Below, piece after piece: positions 16,664-25,779 of a stretch of DNA of 39,045 nt (position 1 is the stretch's first letter; each line of letters starts with the position of its first letter). Below the pieces are notes generated by a model that was not told where the DNA came from, did not search any database, and saw only the letters and a list, made by a program, of their open reading frames with translations. The stretch is from an uncultured Pedobacter sp. (GTDB taxonomy: Bacteria; Bacteroidota; Bacteroidia; Sphingobacteriales; Sphingobacteriaceae), in the NCBI GenBank assembly GCA_938008555.1, contig CALLKE010000097.1, positions 1-39,045 on the forward strand, read 5' to 3'. A program made the position numbers and the translations under genes.

Positions 16664-18277
16664 ATGCATTTTGAAATGTTAAAAGAAAAATCATCAATCA
16701 TCAAAGTGATTGGTGTTGGTGGTGGTGGCGGAAATGCCGTTAACCATATGTACAGACAGGGAATAAGCGGTGTAGATTTCATTATTTGCAACACCGATGC
16801 ACAGGCTTTAGAATCGAGTCCTATACCCAATAAAGTTCAACTAGGGGCTAGTCTAACTGAAGGAATGGGAGCTGGATCGATCCCAGAAGTAGGTAAAAAT
16901 TCAGCCATAGAGAATATAGACGATATTAAACAAATGCTGGGTAGCAATACTAAAATGTTGTTTATTACGGCAGGTATGGGTGGCGGAACAGGAACGGGTG
17001 CAAGTCCAATTATTGCAAAAGCTGCCCGAGAACTTGATATTCTCACCGTTGGCATCGTAACAACGCCTTTCTCTTTTGAGGGAAAGCGCCGTAAAATGCA
17101 AGCCGAAGATGGTTTAGAAGAGTTAAAGAAATATGTAGACTCTTACCTCGTCATTTCGAACGATCGTTTACGCGATATTTTTGGGAACTTGACACTAGGA
17201 TCAGCATTCGCACAAGCCGATAACATTTTAACAACCGCAGCTAAAGGAATTGCCGAGATTATTACTATTCCTGGCTATATCAACGTCGACTTTAAAGATG
17301 TACGCACCGTCATGAAAGAAAGTGGTGTAGCGATCATGGGTAGCTTTGCTGCCGAAGGTGATAATCGAGCCTTACGCGCTGTTGAGGGAGCCCTGGCATC
17401 TCCACTATTAAAGGATAATGAAATTGAAGGTGCTAGTTATATTCTGCTGAACATCAGTTCAGGAACGAAAGAAGTGACAATGGATGAAGTAGCTATTATC
17501 ACTGACTTTATACAGCAGGAAGCCGGCTTGTCTGCAGATTTAATTTGGGGAAATTGCACAGATGATTCATTTGGTGATAAATTATCCGTCACTATTATTG
17601 CTACAGGTTTCCAAACATTGGAACAACGTCAAGTAGAGAAAAGCCAACAGCGAAAAGTATCTCTATTAACACCTGAGGATGCCCCCATGATCAGGCCATT
17701 AAGTACTAACTCTTTCACAGCAAGTGTAGAAAAGAGAACAACAGAAACCACAACTAGACTAGCGGAAGATAGTCAAACAGATCTTTTTACAGGATATAAT
17801 ACTCAAGCATCAATCACTTCACAAAGTGATCAACAAATATCTGCTCCTGAGAACACAAGATACTCATCATCTGAAGAACCACCACAAGTGAGAGAGTTTG
17901 AAACAAAATCAACATTTGAATTTGAACTAAAGCTGGCAGATACGGATCCAAAGTTTCAGCAATCAGACTCTAACAATATAGAACGCATGGTACCGATAAT
18001 AAATCCAGATGAACAGCGGTCAGATGAGTCTATCGAGGATCAATTAAAAAAATCAAAAGAACGTATCCTACGATTAAAAGATCTAAGTCTAAAGTTGCGC
18101 ACGGCTAATGGTCTTCAAGAACTTGAAAATGAGCCTGCATATAAACGCAAACAAATGCTGATGCAGCAAACACCACATTCATCAGAATCACAAGTATCTA
18201 GATTTACACTATCAAATGAGGATGGGATTACTGAAATTAAACCCAATAACTCATTTCTACATGATAATGCAGACTAG
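16664..18277 (+). CDS. ftsZ: Cell-division GTPase FtsZ
   Basis: Tubulin-like GTPase that forms the Z ring. The N-terminal nucleotide site begins IGVGGGGGNAVNHM. The tubulin signature GGGTGTG lies at residues 106-112, and the T7 synergy loop appears as NVDFKDVRTVM near residue 208. The globular core ends around residue 325. A long Ser/Thr/Glu-rich linker (about 330-510) and a conserved tail ending NNSFLHDNAD follow, as in other Bacteroidota, giving 537 residues rather than the roughly 380 of E. coli. It is the last gene of dcw and faces a convergent respiratory operon. Confidence 0.97.
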   Translation: MHFEMLKEKSSIIKVIGVGGGGGNAVNHMYRQGISGVDFIICNTDAQALESSPIPNKVQLGASLTEGMGAGSIPEVGKNSAIENIDDIKQMLGSNTKMLFITAGMGGGTGTGASPIIAKAARELDILTVGIVTTPFSFEGKRRKMQAEDGLEELKKYVDSYLVISNDRLRDIFGNLTLGSAFAQADNILTTAAKGIAEIITIPGYINVDFKDVRTVMKESGVAIMGSFAAEGDNRALRAVEGALASPLLKDNEIEGASYILLNISSGTKEVTMDEVAIITDFIQQEAGLSADLIWGNCTDDSFGDKLSVTIIATGFQTLEQRQVEKSQQRKVSLLTPEDAPMIRPLSTNSFTASVEKRTTETTTRLAEDSQTDLFTGYNTQASITSQSDQQISAPENTRYSSSEEPPQVREFETKSTFEFELKLADTDPKFQQSDSNNIERMVPIINPDEQRSDESIEDQLKKSKERILRLKDLSLKLRTANGLQELENEPAYKRKQMLMQQTPHSSESQVSRFTLSNEDGITEIKPNNSFLHDNAD

Positions 18278-18310
18278 TTTTACCAAAGCTTCACTTATAA
18301 GAACGAACAA

Positions 18311-18339
18311 GTAATAGGTTTGTGGTGGGAACCTATTAC
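18311..18339. terminator. Perfect 10-bp hairpin after ftsZ
   Basis: GTAATAGGTT (18311-18320) and AACCTATTAC (18330-18339) are exact inverted repeats with a 9-nt loop, 33 nt after the ftsZ stop. There is no clear T-tract, so it is a weak candidate for an intrinsic terminator; it may also protect the 3' end of the dcw transcript. Confidence 0.5.
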
Positions 18340-18403
18340 TAAATATTGCCTCATCTCAAGTGATAAGGAACATGTAACAAGACAGAAAATAGATATACTG
18401 GAA

Positions 18404-18445
18404 TGGAAACTACAGTGTAAATTCTAGATTACACTGTAGTTTCCA
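18404..18445. terminator. Perfect 17-bp inverted repeat, candidate bidirectional terminator
   Basis: Arms 18404-18420 and 18429-18445 are exact reverse complements (core GGAAACTACAGTGTAA) around an 8-nt loop. It sits between convergent ftsZ and the DUF420 gene, where a two-way terminator is expected. No T-run flanks it on either strand, so the call depends on stem strength alone. Confidence 0.55.
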
Positions 18446-18450
18446 GCGAA

Positions 18451-18479
18451 GCCATATTATTTAAAATGTATAATATGGC
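18451..18479. repeat. Perfect 10-bp inverted repeat across the DUF420 gene stop
   Basis: GCCATATTAT (18451-18460) and ATAATATGGC (18470-18479) form a perfect stem with a 9-nt loop. The right half encodes the last residues and the stop of the minus-strand gene. It could be part of that gene's terminator together with the adjacent 17-bp repeat. Confidence 0.5.
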
Positions 18480-19000
18480 GAAATCATCCAATAGACAATT
18501 ACTCCAGTTAGTGTTACATACAACCAAATTGGGTACGCAAACCGAACTAGTTTTTTATGACTTTCCACTTGCATCTGAAAGCCTTTTTGGAAGCTTAGAA
18601 AGACCAGCGGCAAAACTACTGCAGCAAGAACAATATGAGTAATTAGAATAAAATAGTAAATCGATCGTATTGCCCCCTCTCCACCATAAGTTGTCTTAAT
18701 ACCTGTCGCGTGGAAAATAATATAGGAAACTAGAAATAGAGACGATAGAATAAACGTAATCACATTCAAACGCTTGTGCATCTCAATCTGCTTTCGTTTG
18801 ATAAAATACAAGGATACTAAAAGCAGTACACTACAAGTTCCATTCAGTAAAGCATTCAATCGAGGTAAAAAGAAAACCCATGATGGGATCACTGTTTTAT
18901 CAGGAAAAATATTCAATATGTTATTCTGTAATATAAAAACCACTGCAAAAACAAAAATAGAAACAGCAATAATTAGTCTAAACATTAATTTATCATTCAT
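18461..19000 (-). CDS. DUF420 membrane protein, likely cytochrome oxidase assembly factor (CtaM-like)
   Basis: Integral membrane protein of 179 residues with about five hydrophobic segments. It shows the DUF420 pattern: PRLNALLNGTCSVLLL, a MHKRLN loop, FHATGIKTTYGGEG, HIVLAAVVLPL and HKKLVRFAYPIWLYVTLTGV with conserved histidines. In Bacillus subtilis the DUF420 protein CtaM is needed to build active caa3 oxidase, and the location here at the end of an oxidase operon fits an assembly role, probably metal or heme related. It is the last gene of the minus-strand cluster; 120 bp separate it from the SCO gene. Confidence 0.82.
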   Translation of the reverse strand: MNDKLMFRLIIAVSIFVFAVVFILQNNILNIFPDKTVIPSWVFFLPRLNALLNGTCSVLLLVSLYFIKRKQIEMHKRLNVITFILSSLFLVSYIIFHATGIKTTYGGEGAIRSIYYFILITHIVLAAVVLPLVFLSFQKGFQMQVESHKKLVRFAYPIWLYVTLTGVIVYWMISPYYTF

Positions 19001-19120
19001 ACTTATATGTATTTAGAGTTTAAATTCTAGGAAATAATGGTGAAGGGGGAGAGAAATCTCTAAGATCATCGAAGTACCAACACATTTCAGGATACAGATT
19101 TAACATGCACTACACTCTTT

Positions 19121-19819
19121 TTACCGATCCTTTACATTTCGCAATTCTTCCGCTATTAGCACTCTAATCTCATCAATCAGCCGATCAACTTGTTCTTTAT
19201 CTGTTGAGTTATAACAGCCCCTTATCCGTTTCTGAGGATCTAATAAAATTAACATTGGACTGTGAATGATATTATTATTTTGAGTAGTATCTCTTAAAAC
19301 ATCTACCAAAAAATCTTCCTTAGCCAATTTGTAGATCATTGCTTCATCTCCAGTAAGGAAGTTCCACTTATTGGGCTGATCCTGGTATTGTTCTGAATAT
19401 TTTTTTAACTCTCCGGGTGTATCAAAGTAGGGATCAACAGTAATCGATAAAAACTGAAGTAGTCTATTTTTTCGATAGATCCTAACGACTTCCGCCATTT
19501 TGTTATTGATATCTGAACAAACTAGCGAGCAACGTGTATAAAAGAAACAAACAACAGTTAACTTATTACTATCGGATGGAAAAGAAACGGATTGGTTATA
19601 CTGATTAGTCAGTTTAAAATCACGAACAGTGTGATAAATCGTATCTGGTATTTGCCTACCTTTTTTAGTATGGAAGGTAGATGCGACAACCTTTGGGCCA
19701 AAGATACCCAGAGGATGGTATCTATTTTTTCCTTTTTCTTGTAATAAGTAGTACAGCAAAGCTGGCATAGTCAAAATAACTGCCAGAATCACTGCTTTCT
19801 TTAACGAGAAATTTTTCAT
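19121..19819 (-). CDS. SCO1/SenC family copper chaperone for cytochrome oxidase
   Basis: Membrane-anchored thioredoxin-fold protein that delivers copper to the CuA centre of oxidase subunit II. It has 232 residues. An N-terminal membrane anchor (about residues 8-25) is followed by the SCO domain with the copper-binding CSLVC (C97 and C101) and the distal histidine H186 in NIIHSPMLILLDP. All three ligands are present, so it should be functional. The ATG overlaps the stop of the subunit IV gene by 1 nt, so it is part of the oxidase operon. Confidence 0.92.
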   Translation of the reverse strand: MKNFSLKKAVILAVILTMPALLYYLLQEKGKNRYHPLGIFGPKVVASTFHTKKGRQIPDTIYHTVRDFKLTNQYNQSVSFPSDSNKLTVVCFFYTRCSLVCSDINNKMAEVVRIYRKNRLLQFLSITVDPYFDTPGELKKYSEQYQDQPNKWNFLTGDEAMIYKLAKEDFLVDVLRDTTQNNNIIHSPMLILLDPQKRIRGCYNSTDKEQVDRLIDEIRVLIAEELRNVKDR

Positions 19820-20187
19820 TAATGGTTCATATGCAAATGCATATACGCACCTTCAGTTAGCATCAGAATAATAAAATAGATAATTAATATTAACGATACA
19901 GTAATACTTGCTCTAAGTGCAAATTTCTCAAACTTCAAGTGCATAAAGTACGCCACGATATAGAATGCTTTCACTAAGGTCAATGCTATATAAGCAAAGT
20001 TACCTACATGTTGACTCATCATTCCTTTTGGGATGAGGTACAAGGCAATAAAAAACTCAATAGATGTAATGCCCAATAGGTAAAAGAAAACATGCCATAT
20101 TTTCTTTTTGGTCATTGTTTCTGTATGCATTTCAGGTTCTGGGTGAACTTCTTGCCATCCCACATTCTCCATAATTGGATTTTCCAT
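19819..20187 (-). CDS. Cytochrome c oxidase subunit IV (bacterial COX4 type)
   Basis: Small membrane protein of 122 residues with three hydrophobic helices: about 31-52, 63-82 with YIVAYFMHLKFE, and 90-112. The block KAFYIVAYFMHLKFE is typical of the prokaryotic COX4 family (CaaD/CoxD-like), which stabilises the oxidase complex. A second ATG gives a protein five residues shorter; the choice is not clear. It sits directly after subunit III and overlaps the SCO gene by 1 nt. Confidence 0.88.
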   Translation of the reverse strand: MENPIMENVGWQEVHPEPEMHTETMTKKKIWHVFFYLLGITSIEFFIALYLIPKGMMSQHVGNFAYIALTLVKAFYIVAYFMHLKFEKFALRASITVSLILIIYFIILMLTEGAYMHLHMNH

Positions 20188-20212
20188 AACTGATTTTATT
20201 ACAATAATCTTA

Positions 20213-20902
20213 CTAAACTAAATAGAAGAAGGTAAATACAAATACCCAAACTAAATCCACAAAATGCCAATATAAACCCACTTTCTCCACCATCAAATAA
20301 CTGCCTCTTTTTTCAAAGACGCCAGTCAAGGTCATAATCATAATAATAATATTGATGATCACGCCTGTAAAAACGTGAAAACCGTGGAAGCCTGTTATCG
20401 TGAAAAATAAATTTGAGAATTGTAGGGCACTAATAGTTTCAATGCCTTTATAAAAATCAGGGAATCGTCCCCACCAGTAACCTTCGTGATGCAAATGAGT
20501 CCATTCTGCCGCCTGACAACCTAAAAACATTAACCCACCAACAATGGTTGCCAGCATCCAGCCTACTACCTCTTTTTTAGCGTGACGATGTCCAGCTTCT
20601 ACAGCTAATACCATCGTGACAGAGCTCATAATCAAGATAAAAGTCATGATACCCACAAATACTAAGGGATATCCCCCATCTGCAATCCCCGGAATAGATT
20701 GAAATACTTCATCTGGATCAGGCCAGGTTATTTTACTGAAGCGCTGAGCTCCATAGTAAATTAAAAATGCAGAGAATGTGAAAGCATCTGAAAGTAAGAA
20801 AAACCACATCATCAGTTTACCATATTCTACAGCAAATGGTGATTTTCCTCCATTCCAAGCACCTGTCTTTATTTTATCTAATTGTGATATAGCAGTACTC
20901 AT
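20213..20902 (-). CDS. Cytochrome c oxidase subunit III
   Basis: Membrane subunit of the heme-copper oxidase, 229 residues with five to six helices. Family blocks include WNGGKSPFAVEYGKLMMWFFLLSDAFTFSAF near the N-terminus, LFLGCQAAEW (as LMFLGCQAAEWTHL), FTITGFHGFHVFTGVI and the C-terminal YWHFVDLVWVFVFTFFYLV. These mark it as a real subunit III. It follows a second, shorter subunit-III-like gene; the two-copy arrangement is common in Bacteroidota. Confidence 0.92.
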   Translation of the reverse strand: MSTAISQLDKIKTGAWNGGKSPFAVEYGKLMMWFFLLSDAFTFSAFLIYYGAQRFSKITWPDPDEVFQSIPGIADGGYPLVFVGIMTFILIMSSVTMVLAVEAGHRHAKKEVVGWMLATIVGGLMFLGCQAAEWTHLHHEGYWWGRFPDFYKGIETISALQFSNLFFTITGFHGFHVFTGVIINIIIMIMTLTGVFEKRGSYLMVEKVGLYWHFVDLVWVFVFTFFYLV

Positions 20903-20925
20903 TTATTAATGTTATTTAAATTATA

Positions 20926-21504
20926 CTATTGGCCCAAAAGTAAGAAAACATATAGATAAATCCACAAAACATCTATGAAGTGCCAAAAAATAGATCCTAC
21001 TTCTAAACGAAATACTGTTCGATTTTGTGGAATATTTTTGATAGTACCAATCAACGTATAGATCAATATGCAAACCCCAAAAACGATATGCAATAAGTGA
21101 GCTCCTGTGAATATGTAGATAAATGACTGAGATGCATTAAAATTAACAAAGTACACCCCTTCTCGAATAAGTGTTTGCCAAGCAAGAAGCTGGAATATAA
21201 AAAACAACGCACCTAATAAAATTGTCAGTATCAAATATATTTTTTGCTTAGCAAGCTGTTCTTGTTTTCCTGCGAGATATGATAAGTGCATGGTTACGCT
21301 GCTTAAAATAATTGCTCCAGTGCTCAGCCTAAATATATGAGGCAAGACTATCTTCAGCCCTCTATCAGCACTCCCTGCAGTGTATATGATAAACCCGCTT
21401 GTGAGTGCGGCAAAAAACATGAATGAGGATATTATAAACAACCACATCAAGAATTTCCTTGCTCGCAAGGTGCGAATATCTTCTTCATTCAATAATCGTC
21501 TCAT
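20926..21504 (-). CDS. Second cytochrome c oxidase subunit III-like protein
   Basis: A 192-residue heme-copper oxidase subunit III family protein with five helices. It begins with a short charged cytoplasmic stretch (LNEEDIRTLRARKFLMWLF), contains IYIFTGAHLLHIVFGV, and ends with SIFWHFIDVLWIYLYVFLLLGQ, the family's typical C-terminal helix. It is shorter and more diverged than the adjacent subunit III. It may be a structural partner of the same oxidase; duplication and divergence is the simplest explanation. It lies 4 nt after ctaB and 23 nt before the larger subunit III. Confidence 0.87.
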   Translation of the reverse strand: MRRLLNEEDIRTLRARKFLMWLFIISSFMFFAALTSGFIIYTAGSADRGLKIVLPHIFRLSTGAIILSSVTMHLSYLAGKQEQLAKQKIYLILTILLGALFFIFQLLAWQTLIREGVYFVNFNASQSFIYIFTGAHLLHIVFGVCILIYTLIGTIKNIPQNRTVFRLEVGSIFWHFIDVLWIYLYVFLLLGQ

Positions 21505-21508
21505 TTCT

Positions 21509-22378
21509 TTACTTTATAACAAAATCAAATAATAGGGCTAATTGGATAACTGGCAGATATAAAAAAGAGCTATACATCACCCTTTTTGCAGCAATGCTGC
21601 CTTGTGTCTGATATAATTTAAATGCTTGTCTTAAAAATAGAAGTCCACAAACAGTAGCTATCACTACATATATATATCCAGCAAAGTTGTAAAAAAAAGG
21701 CATCATGCTTATTGGTATCAAAATCAATGTAGATAAGACAACTAAAAGAGCGCTCACCTTATCTTTTTTCGTAGTTGGTAATAAGCGGAAGCCTGCACGT
21801 TTGTAATCATCGTCCAAAACCCAAGCAATTGCCCAAAAGTGAGGAAACTGCCAGATAAATTGAATCAAGAAAAGTATAATTGGGATCCATGATATATGAG
21901 GGTTCTCAAATGCTGCGAAATAGCCAATAAGTGGTGGTAACGCTCCCGGTATCGCTCCTACAAATACTGAAATAGGCGATTTGCGTTTTAAAGGTGTATA
22001 AACAAACGCATAAAGAAATATTGAAAAAACTGATAGCAAGCCAGTCAATAAGTTTAATTTAACCAACACGAGTGTTCCTAGGATACCCATAAATAGGCTC
22101 ATCACTAAGGCTTTCCCTGTTGTCATCCTACCGGATGGTATAGGTCTATCCTTTGTTCGATCCATTAACTTATCTAAATCTTTTTCAATAATTTCATTAA
22201 AACCATTTGCTGCTGCAGTAACTAAGAAGCCCCCCAAAGTGAGTATCATCCAGCACCTCCAATTGATATCACCCTGCTCTTTACTCCCCATCAAAAAAGA
22301 AACAGAGGCAGAAAATACAACCGTAAGCGTAAGTCTAAGTTTAATTAACTTATTAAAATCTGAGATAAACACGTTCAT
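21509..22378 (-). CDS. ctaB: Protoheme IX farnesyltransferase (heme O synthase) CtaB/CyoE
   Basis: UbiA-superfamily membrane prenyltransferase that attaches a farnesyl group to heme B to give heme O. The first aspartate-rich motif is seen at residues 59-79 (NGFNEIIEKDLD, then MDRTKDRPIPSGRM). A second conserved loop, WAIAWVLDDDYKRAGFRLLP, lies near residue 185-205. It has 289 residues and seven to nine helices, normal for the family. It lies between ctaA and the subunit III genes, so heme A synthesis is encoded with its consumer. Confidence 0.95.
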   Translation of the reverse strand: MNVFISDFNKLIKLRLTLTVVFSASVSFLMGSKEQGDINWRCWMILTLGGFLVTAAANGFNEIIEKDLDKLMDRTKDRPIPSGRMTTGKALVMSLFMGILGTLVLVKLNLLTGLLSVFSIFLYAFVYTPLKRKSPISVFVGAIPGALPPLIGYFAAFENPHISWIPIILFLIQFIWQFPHFWAIAWVLDDDYKRAGFRLLPTTKKDKVSALLVVLSTLILIPISMMPFFYNFAGYIYVVIATVCGLLFLRQAFKLYQTQGSIAAKRVMYSSFLYLPVIQLALLFDFVIK

Positions 22379-22399
22379 ACGAATTGTTGATTATGTATT

Positions 22400-23443
22400 T
22401 TATTTTTTTCCCAATAACAGCATTAAATAAAACTGCCCGCCAAATAATAAACTGCCTAATGTAATATGTGCTGCTTGTGCAATAGGTGGTAAACAAAAGT
22501 ACGATAGTGATAAGCCTGCTATAATTTGTAGCACGAGTATGAAAAGGATAGATACACCATATTGAAATTGAGGGGTATTCACTACATACTGTCGTTTGAT
22601 CATCAAAAATAAAAGGACATTGAACAGAACGACCAATATTGCTAAATCTCGATGTAGGTTGAAGCTAAATCCAATCCTTGACACCCACTCCCCCCTATTC
22701 AACTGATTCATTCGTGTGGCTATTGCATCTAATTGCTCACGCACCTCGGTTCCTAATGTAATTTGTACGGTGGTTAAAAGTATAGCTAAAATAGCTACCC
22801 CTTTCAATAGCCTGTTCACATTATTTGCTGAACTATATTGTGCTATCAATAAGCGTGCTTGAAAGTAGGTATAGATGCTGATCGCTAAAATGAGCAAAGC
22901 AACAAGCATATGTACCGTAACTACCCAAGCCAACAAATTAGTTGAGACTACCAAGGAACCAAGCCAAGCTTGAAATACAAGTAGGAACAGATTGAGTAAA
23001 GTCAAGAAAAATATTCTCTTGCAGGATTTAATATAAATGAAAGAAAACCAAAAGCATCCTAACATCAAAAATCCACACACTACCCCAACCAAACGATTAA
23101 TATATTCTGTCCATGTTTTAACTGCATTAAATTCTTCAGGTTGCAGAATACTCTGATCATTTCGAATGTGATATGCCATTTGGGTGTATCCCAAAGTAGC
23201 TAATATTTTAGCGAAGCGTTCATTTTTAGCGACCCTCTTGGCTACATATTTCGTCTGATAATCTAATGGTAATTGAGAAACTTGAGAAGGGGGAATATAT
23301 TGATCAAAACATTTGGGCCAATCAGGACAACCCATGCCTGATCCAGAGCTACGTACAATACCTCCCGCTAAGATCACTGCAAAAAGACTAATAATAGTGG
23401 CTAGATTTATTGTTAAAAACCGCTTCTCACTGGATGAATGCAT
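22400..23443 (-). CDS. ctaA: Heme A synthase CtaA (COX15 family)
   Basis: Integral membrane enzyme that oxidises the C8 methyl group of heme O to give heme A. It has 347 residues with about eight helices. The opening block GGIVRSSGSGMGCPDWPKCF is diagnostic, followed by VKTWTEYINRLVGVVCGF and, in the second half, NLHRDLAILVVL, LGTEVREQLD and QAAHITLGSLLFGGQF, which carry the likely heme-ligand histidines. It is the first gene of the downstream half of the respiratory cluster, behind a 457-bp gap, and probably has its own promoter. Confidence 0.94.
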   Translation of the reverse strand: MHSSSEKRFLTINLATIISLFAVILAGGIVRSSGSGMGCPDWPKCFDQYIPPSQVSQLPLDYQTKYVAKRVAKNERFAKILATLGYTQMAYHIRNDQSILQPEEFNAVKTWTEYINRLVGVVCGFLMLGCFWFSFIYIKSCKRIFFLTLLNLFLLVFQAWLGSLVVSTNLLAWVVTVHMLVALLILAISIYTYFQARLLIAQYSSANNVNRLLKGVAILAILLTTVQITLGTEVREQLDAIATRMNQLNRGEWVSRIGFSFNLHRDLAILVVLFNVLLFLMIKRQYVVNTPQFQYGVSILFILVLQIIAGLSLSYFCLPPIAQAAHITLGSLLFGGQFYLMLLLGKK

Positions 23444-23499
23444 CTACTTTCTTAATTCTTTAATTCCATCTTCTGATATCAGCCTGATTCCTTCTTGAT

Positions 23500-23507
23500 C
23501 AAATTTA
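23500..23507 (-). promoter_or_regulatory. Possible second -7 element for ctaA
   Basis: On the minus strand this reads TAAATTTG, a perfect TAnnTTTG match 57 nt before the ctaA start. No TTG -33 element is at the expected distance, so support is limited. Confidence 0.3.
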
Positions 23508-23659
23508 TCTTAGATGGTAAGTAGATAAATGATGCTGTTTATGATGGCTGCTACAGCTTAGTAAAAATAATTCTAATACTTTTTTGATCGGTCTTTTTTT
23601 CACTCTTCTTTTTCTAAAGCTGTTACTTTAGAAATCCTTCTCTTAAAAAAATCAAAGCC

Positions 23660-23689
23660 CAAATTTAAACATTACGAATGAGAAACAAA
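23660..23689 (-). promoter_or_regulatory. Candidate promoter for ctaA operon
   Basis: On the minus strand TTTG (23689-23686), 18 nt, then TAAATTTG (23667-23660) fits the Bacteroidota -33/-7 pattern with correct spacing. It would give a leader of about 210 nt before ctaA. Confidence 0.5.
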
Positions 23690-23812
23690 CTCAAAATATA
23701 GCTTACCAAATTCTTCAGTGACTTAAAACTAGCGTTAACTATTGTTTTTTAATTCCTCAGCAGGGTTCGAGAATGGCCGTTTATAATCTAACTTTAAGAA
23801 TATTTAAACTAC

Positions 23813-23860
23813 AAAAAGGCTGTTAGCATCTTTCCTAAAGTAGAAATGATGCTGCAGCCT
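23813..23860 (-). terminator. Intrinsic terminator after coxI
   Basis: Arms 23848-23860 (GATGCTGCAGCCT) and 23817-23830 (AGGCTGTTAGCATC) form a stem of about 12 pairs with one bulge or mismatch and a 17-nt loop. On the minus strand the stem is followed at once by TTTTT (23817-23813). It lies about 40 nt after the coxI stop and closes the act-coxII-coxI transcript. Confidence 0.75.
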
Positions 23861-23900
23861 AATCAATTTCAATTATTAAATTTTAAAAAGTGTTTAAAAA

Positions 23901-25778
23901 CTAGCTTTTAGAAACAACTCCATTGTTAGCTTCCCAATTTTTTTGAATTTGCTCTGCCTCCATGTCCCCTTCAAAATCATGAGGAAGATTGGAGCTCATT
24001 GTTTGTGAAAATGGAGTAGTTTGCAAAATAAAATCCTCTTTCTCACCAGGCTTGCTATAATCATAAGGCCAACGATGTACTGAAGGAATTTCACCTCGCC
24101 AGTTACCATGAAGATGTTCAACTGGAGTCGTCCATTCCAAAGTGTTTGCATGCCATGGATTTGCTACCGCTTTTTTGCCATAGAACATCGAATGAAAGAA
24201 ATTGTATAAGAATGCTACCTGAGCTAATGCAGCCATAATTGCTGCCCATGACACGAACTTGTTAACAGTTAACCATTCTTTCATAAACTCAAACTCAGTA
24301 AACGCATAATATCTACGTGGAACACCATCTAATCCCATAAAGTGCATAGGAAAAAATACAAGGTAAGCTCCAATAAAGGTTAGCCAAAAATGCAGATAGC
24401 CTAGCTTCTCATCCATCATACGGCCAAACAGTTTAGGAAACCAGTGATATACTCCACAAAGCATTCCAAAAATAGCTGCAGAACCCATCACCAAATGAAA
24501 GTGCGCCACTACAAAATAGGTGTCGTGTAGATTTATATCTAATGCAGAATTTCCTAAAAATAGTCCTGTTAAACCACCCGAAATAAAGAATGAAACCAAA
24601 CCAATCGCAAATAGCATCGCCGGAGTAAAACGAATATTACCACGCCATAGTGTAGCCAAATAGTTAAATGTTTTTACGGCTGATGGGACCGCGATTATCA
24701 AAGTTGTGATCATAAACACTCCACCTAAGAATGGATTCATTCCTGTGACGAACATGTGATGCCCCCAAACAAGAAACGACAACAAAGTAATACCAATCAA
24801 GGAATAAACCATTGCATGATATCCAAAAATAGGTTTACGCGAGTTAACAGATATTACCTCAGAAGTAATGCCCAGAGCAGGCATAATCACAATATAAACT
24901 TCAGGATGGCCTAAAAACCAAAATAAGTGCTGCCATAAAATTGGGCTTCCTCCTTGGTTTGGTAAAGCTTGGCCTGCAATAACGATATCCGACAAATAAA
25001 AACTAGTGCCAAAGCTACGATCAAATATAAGCAACACCACTGCTGCAACTAATACAGGGAATGATAGTACACCCAAAATAGCTGTTAAAAAAAGAGCCCA
25101 AATAATCAAAGGCATTTTCCACATATCCATTCCTTTCGTACGCATATTCAATACGGTACTAATATAATTTAAAGCTCCTATCAATGCAGATGCTACAAAG
25201 CATACCATACTAATTAGCCATAAAGTCATACCAATACCGGAACCAGAGATAGCTTTTGGCAAAGCCGATAGTGGTGGGTAAACAGTCCATCCTGCATTAG
25301 CTGGGCCAGCTTCTGTGAAGAATGATCCCATCATGATAACACATGCCAGAAAGAATAACCAATAAGATAGCATATTCAAAAAGGGAGATGCCATATCTCT
25401 AGCTCCCAATTGTAGTGGAATTAACAAATTACTGAATGTTCCACTTAAGCCAGCTGTCAATACAAAAAACACCATCATCGTACCATGGATAGTCACCAAG
25501 GCCAAGTAAAAATCAGGCTTAATACGGCCTCCTTCAGCCCATTTGCCTAAGAACGTCTCTAAAATTGGGAAGCTTTTATCGGGCCATCCTAACTGCAAGC
25601 GAAATAATATCGACAGGATCATCGCAATAACTGCCATCAAAATACCTGTAATTAGGAACTGTTTAGCGATCATTTTATGATCTTGACTAAATATATACTT
25701 TGTTATAAAAGTATCTTTATGATGATCATGATCATGATGCGCTAAGACAGTGTGATCAAGTTTTGTTGCACTTACCAT
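23901..25778 (-). CDS. Cytochrome c oxidase subunit I
   Basis: Catalytic subunit of an A-type heme-copper oxidase, holding the low-spin heme and the heme-CuB site that reduces oxygen. It has 625 residues and at least 12 helices. The CuB ligand motif with the cross-linked tyrosine, GHPEVYIVIMPALG, is intact. So are the CuB histidine pair in WGHHMFVTGM and the heme-ligand histidines in HDTYFVVAHFHLVMG. The N-terminus is histidine-rich (residues 14-21), as in related Bacteroidota proteins. The C-terminal 60 residues are polar and include a conserved WTTPVEHLHGN segment. It starts 1 nt after the coxII stop and is followed by a terminator. Confidence 0.97.
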   Translation of the reverse strand: MVSATKLDHTVLAHHDHDHHKDTFITKYIFSQDHKMIAKQFLITGILMAVIAMILSILFRLQLGWPDKSFPILETFLGKWAEGGRIKPDFYLALVTIHGTMMVFFVLTAGLSGTFSNLLIPLQLGARDMASPFLNMLSYWLFFLACVIMMGSFFTEAGPANAGWTVYPPLSALPKAISGSGIGMTLWLISMVCFVASALIGALNYISTVLNMRTKGMDMWKMPLIIWALFLTAILGVLSFPVLVAAVVLLIFDRSFGTSFYLSDIVIAGQALPNQGGSPILWQHLFWFLGHPEVYIVIMPALGITSEVISVNSRKPIFGYHAMVYSLIGITLLSFLVWGHHMFVTGMNPFLGGVFMITTLIIAVPSAVKTFNYLATLWRGNIRFTPAMLFAIGLVSFFISGGLTGLFLGNSALDINLHDTYFVVAHFHLVMGSAAIFGMLCGVYHWFPKLFGRMMDEKLGYLHFWLTFIGAYLVFFPMHFMGLDGVPRRYYAFTEFEFMKEWLTVNKFVSWAAIMAALAQVAFLYNFFHSMFYGKKAVANPWHANTLEWTTPVEHLHGNWRGEIPSVHRWPYDYSKPGEKEDFILQTTPFSQTMSSNLPHDFEGDMEAEQIQKNWEANNGVVSKS

Positions 25779-25779
25779 A

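Larger units (their letters stand above)
23444..23900. other. 457-bp intergenic region between coxI and ctaA
   Basis: No coding frame is convincing. It separates two same-direction gene blocks. Next to coxI it holds a terminator hairpin with a T-tract (23813-23860). Further on it holds one good and one partial Bacteroidota promoter for ctaA (23660-23689 and 23500-23507). The rest is AT-rich with no repeat that I could see. Confidence 0.6.

Noticed and set aside
25710..25778. Histidine-rich N-terminus of oxidase subunit I (and of ActF) as a novel metal-binding site
   Set aside because: Similar His-rich starts are common in homologues from Bacteroidota; nothing here is specific.
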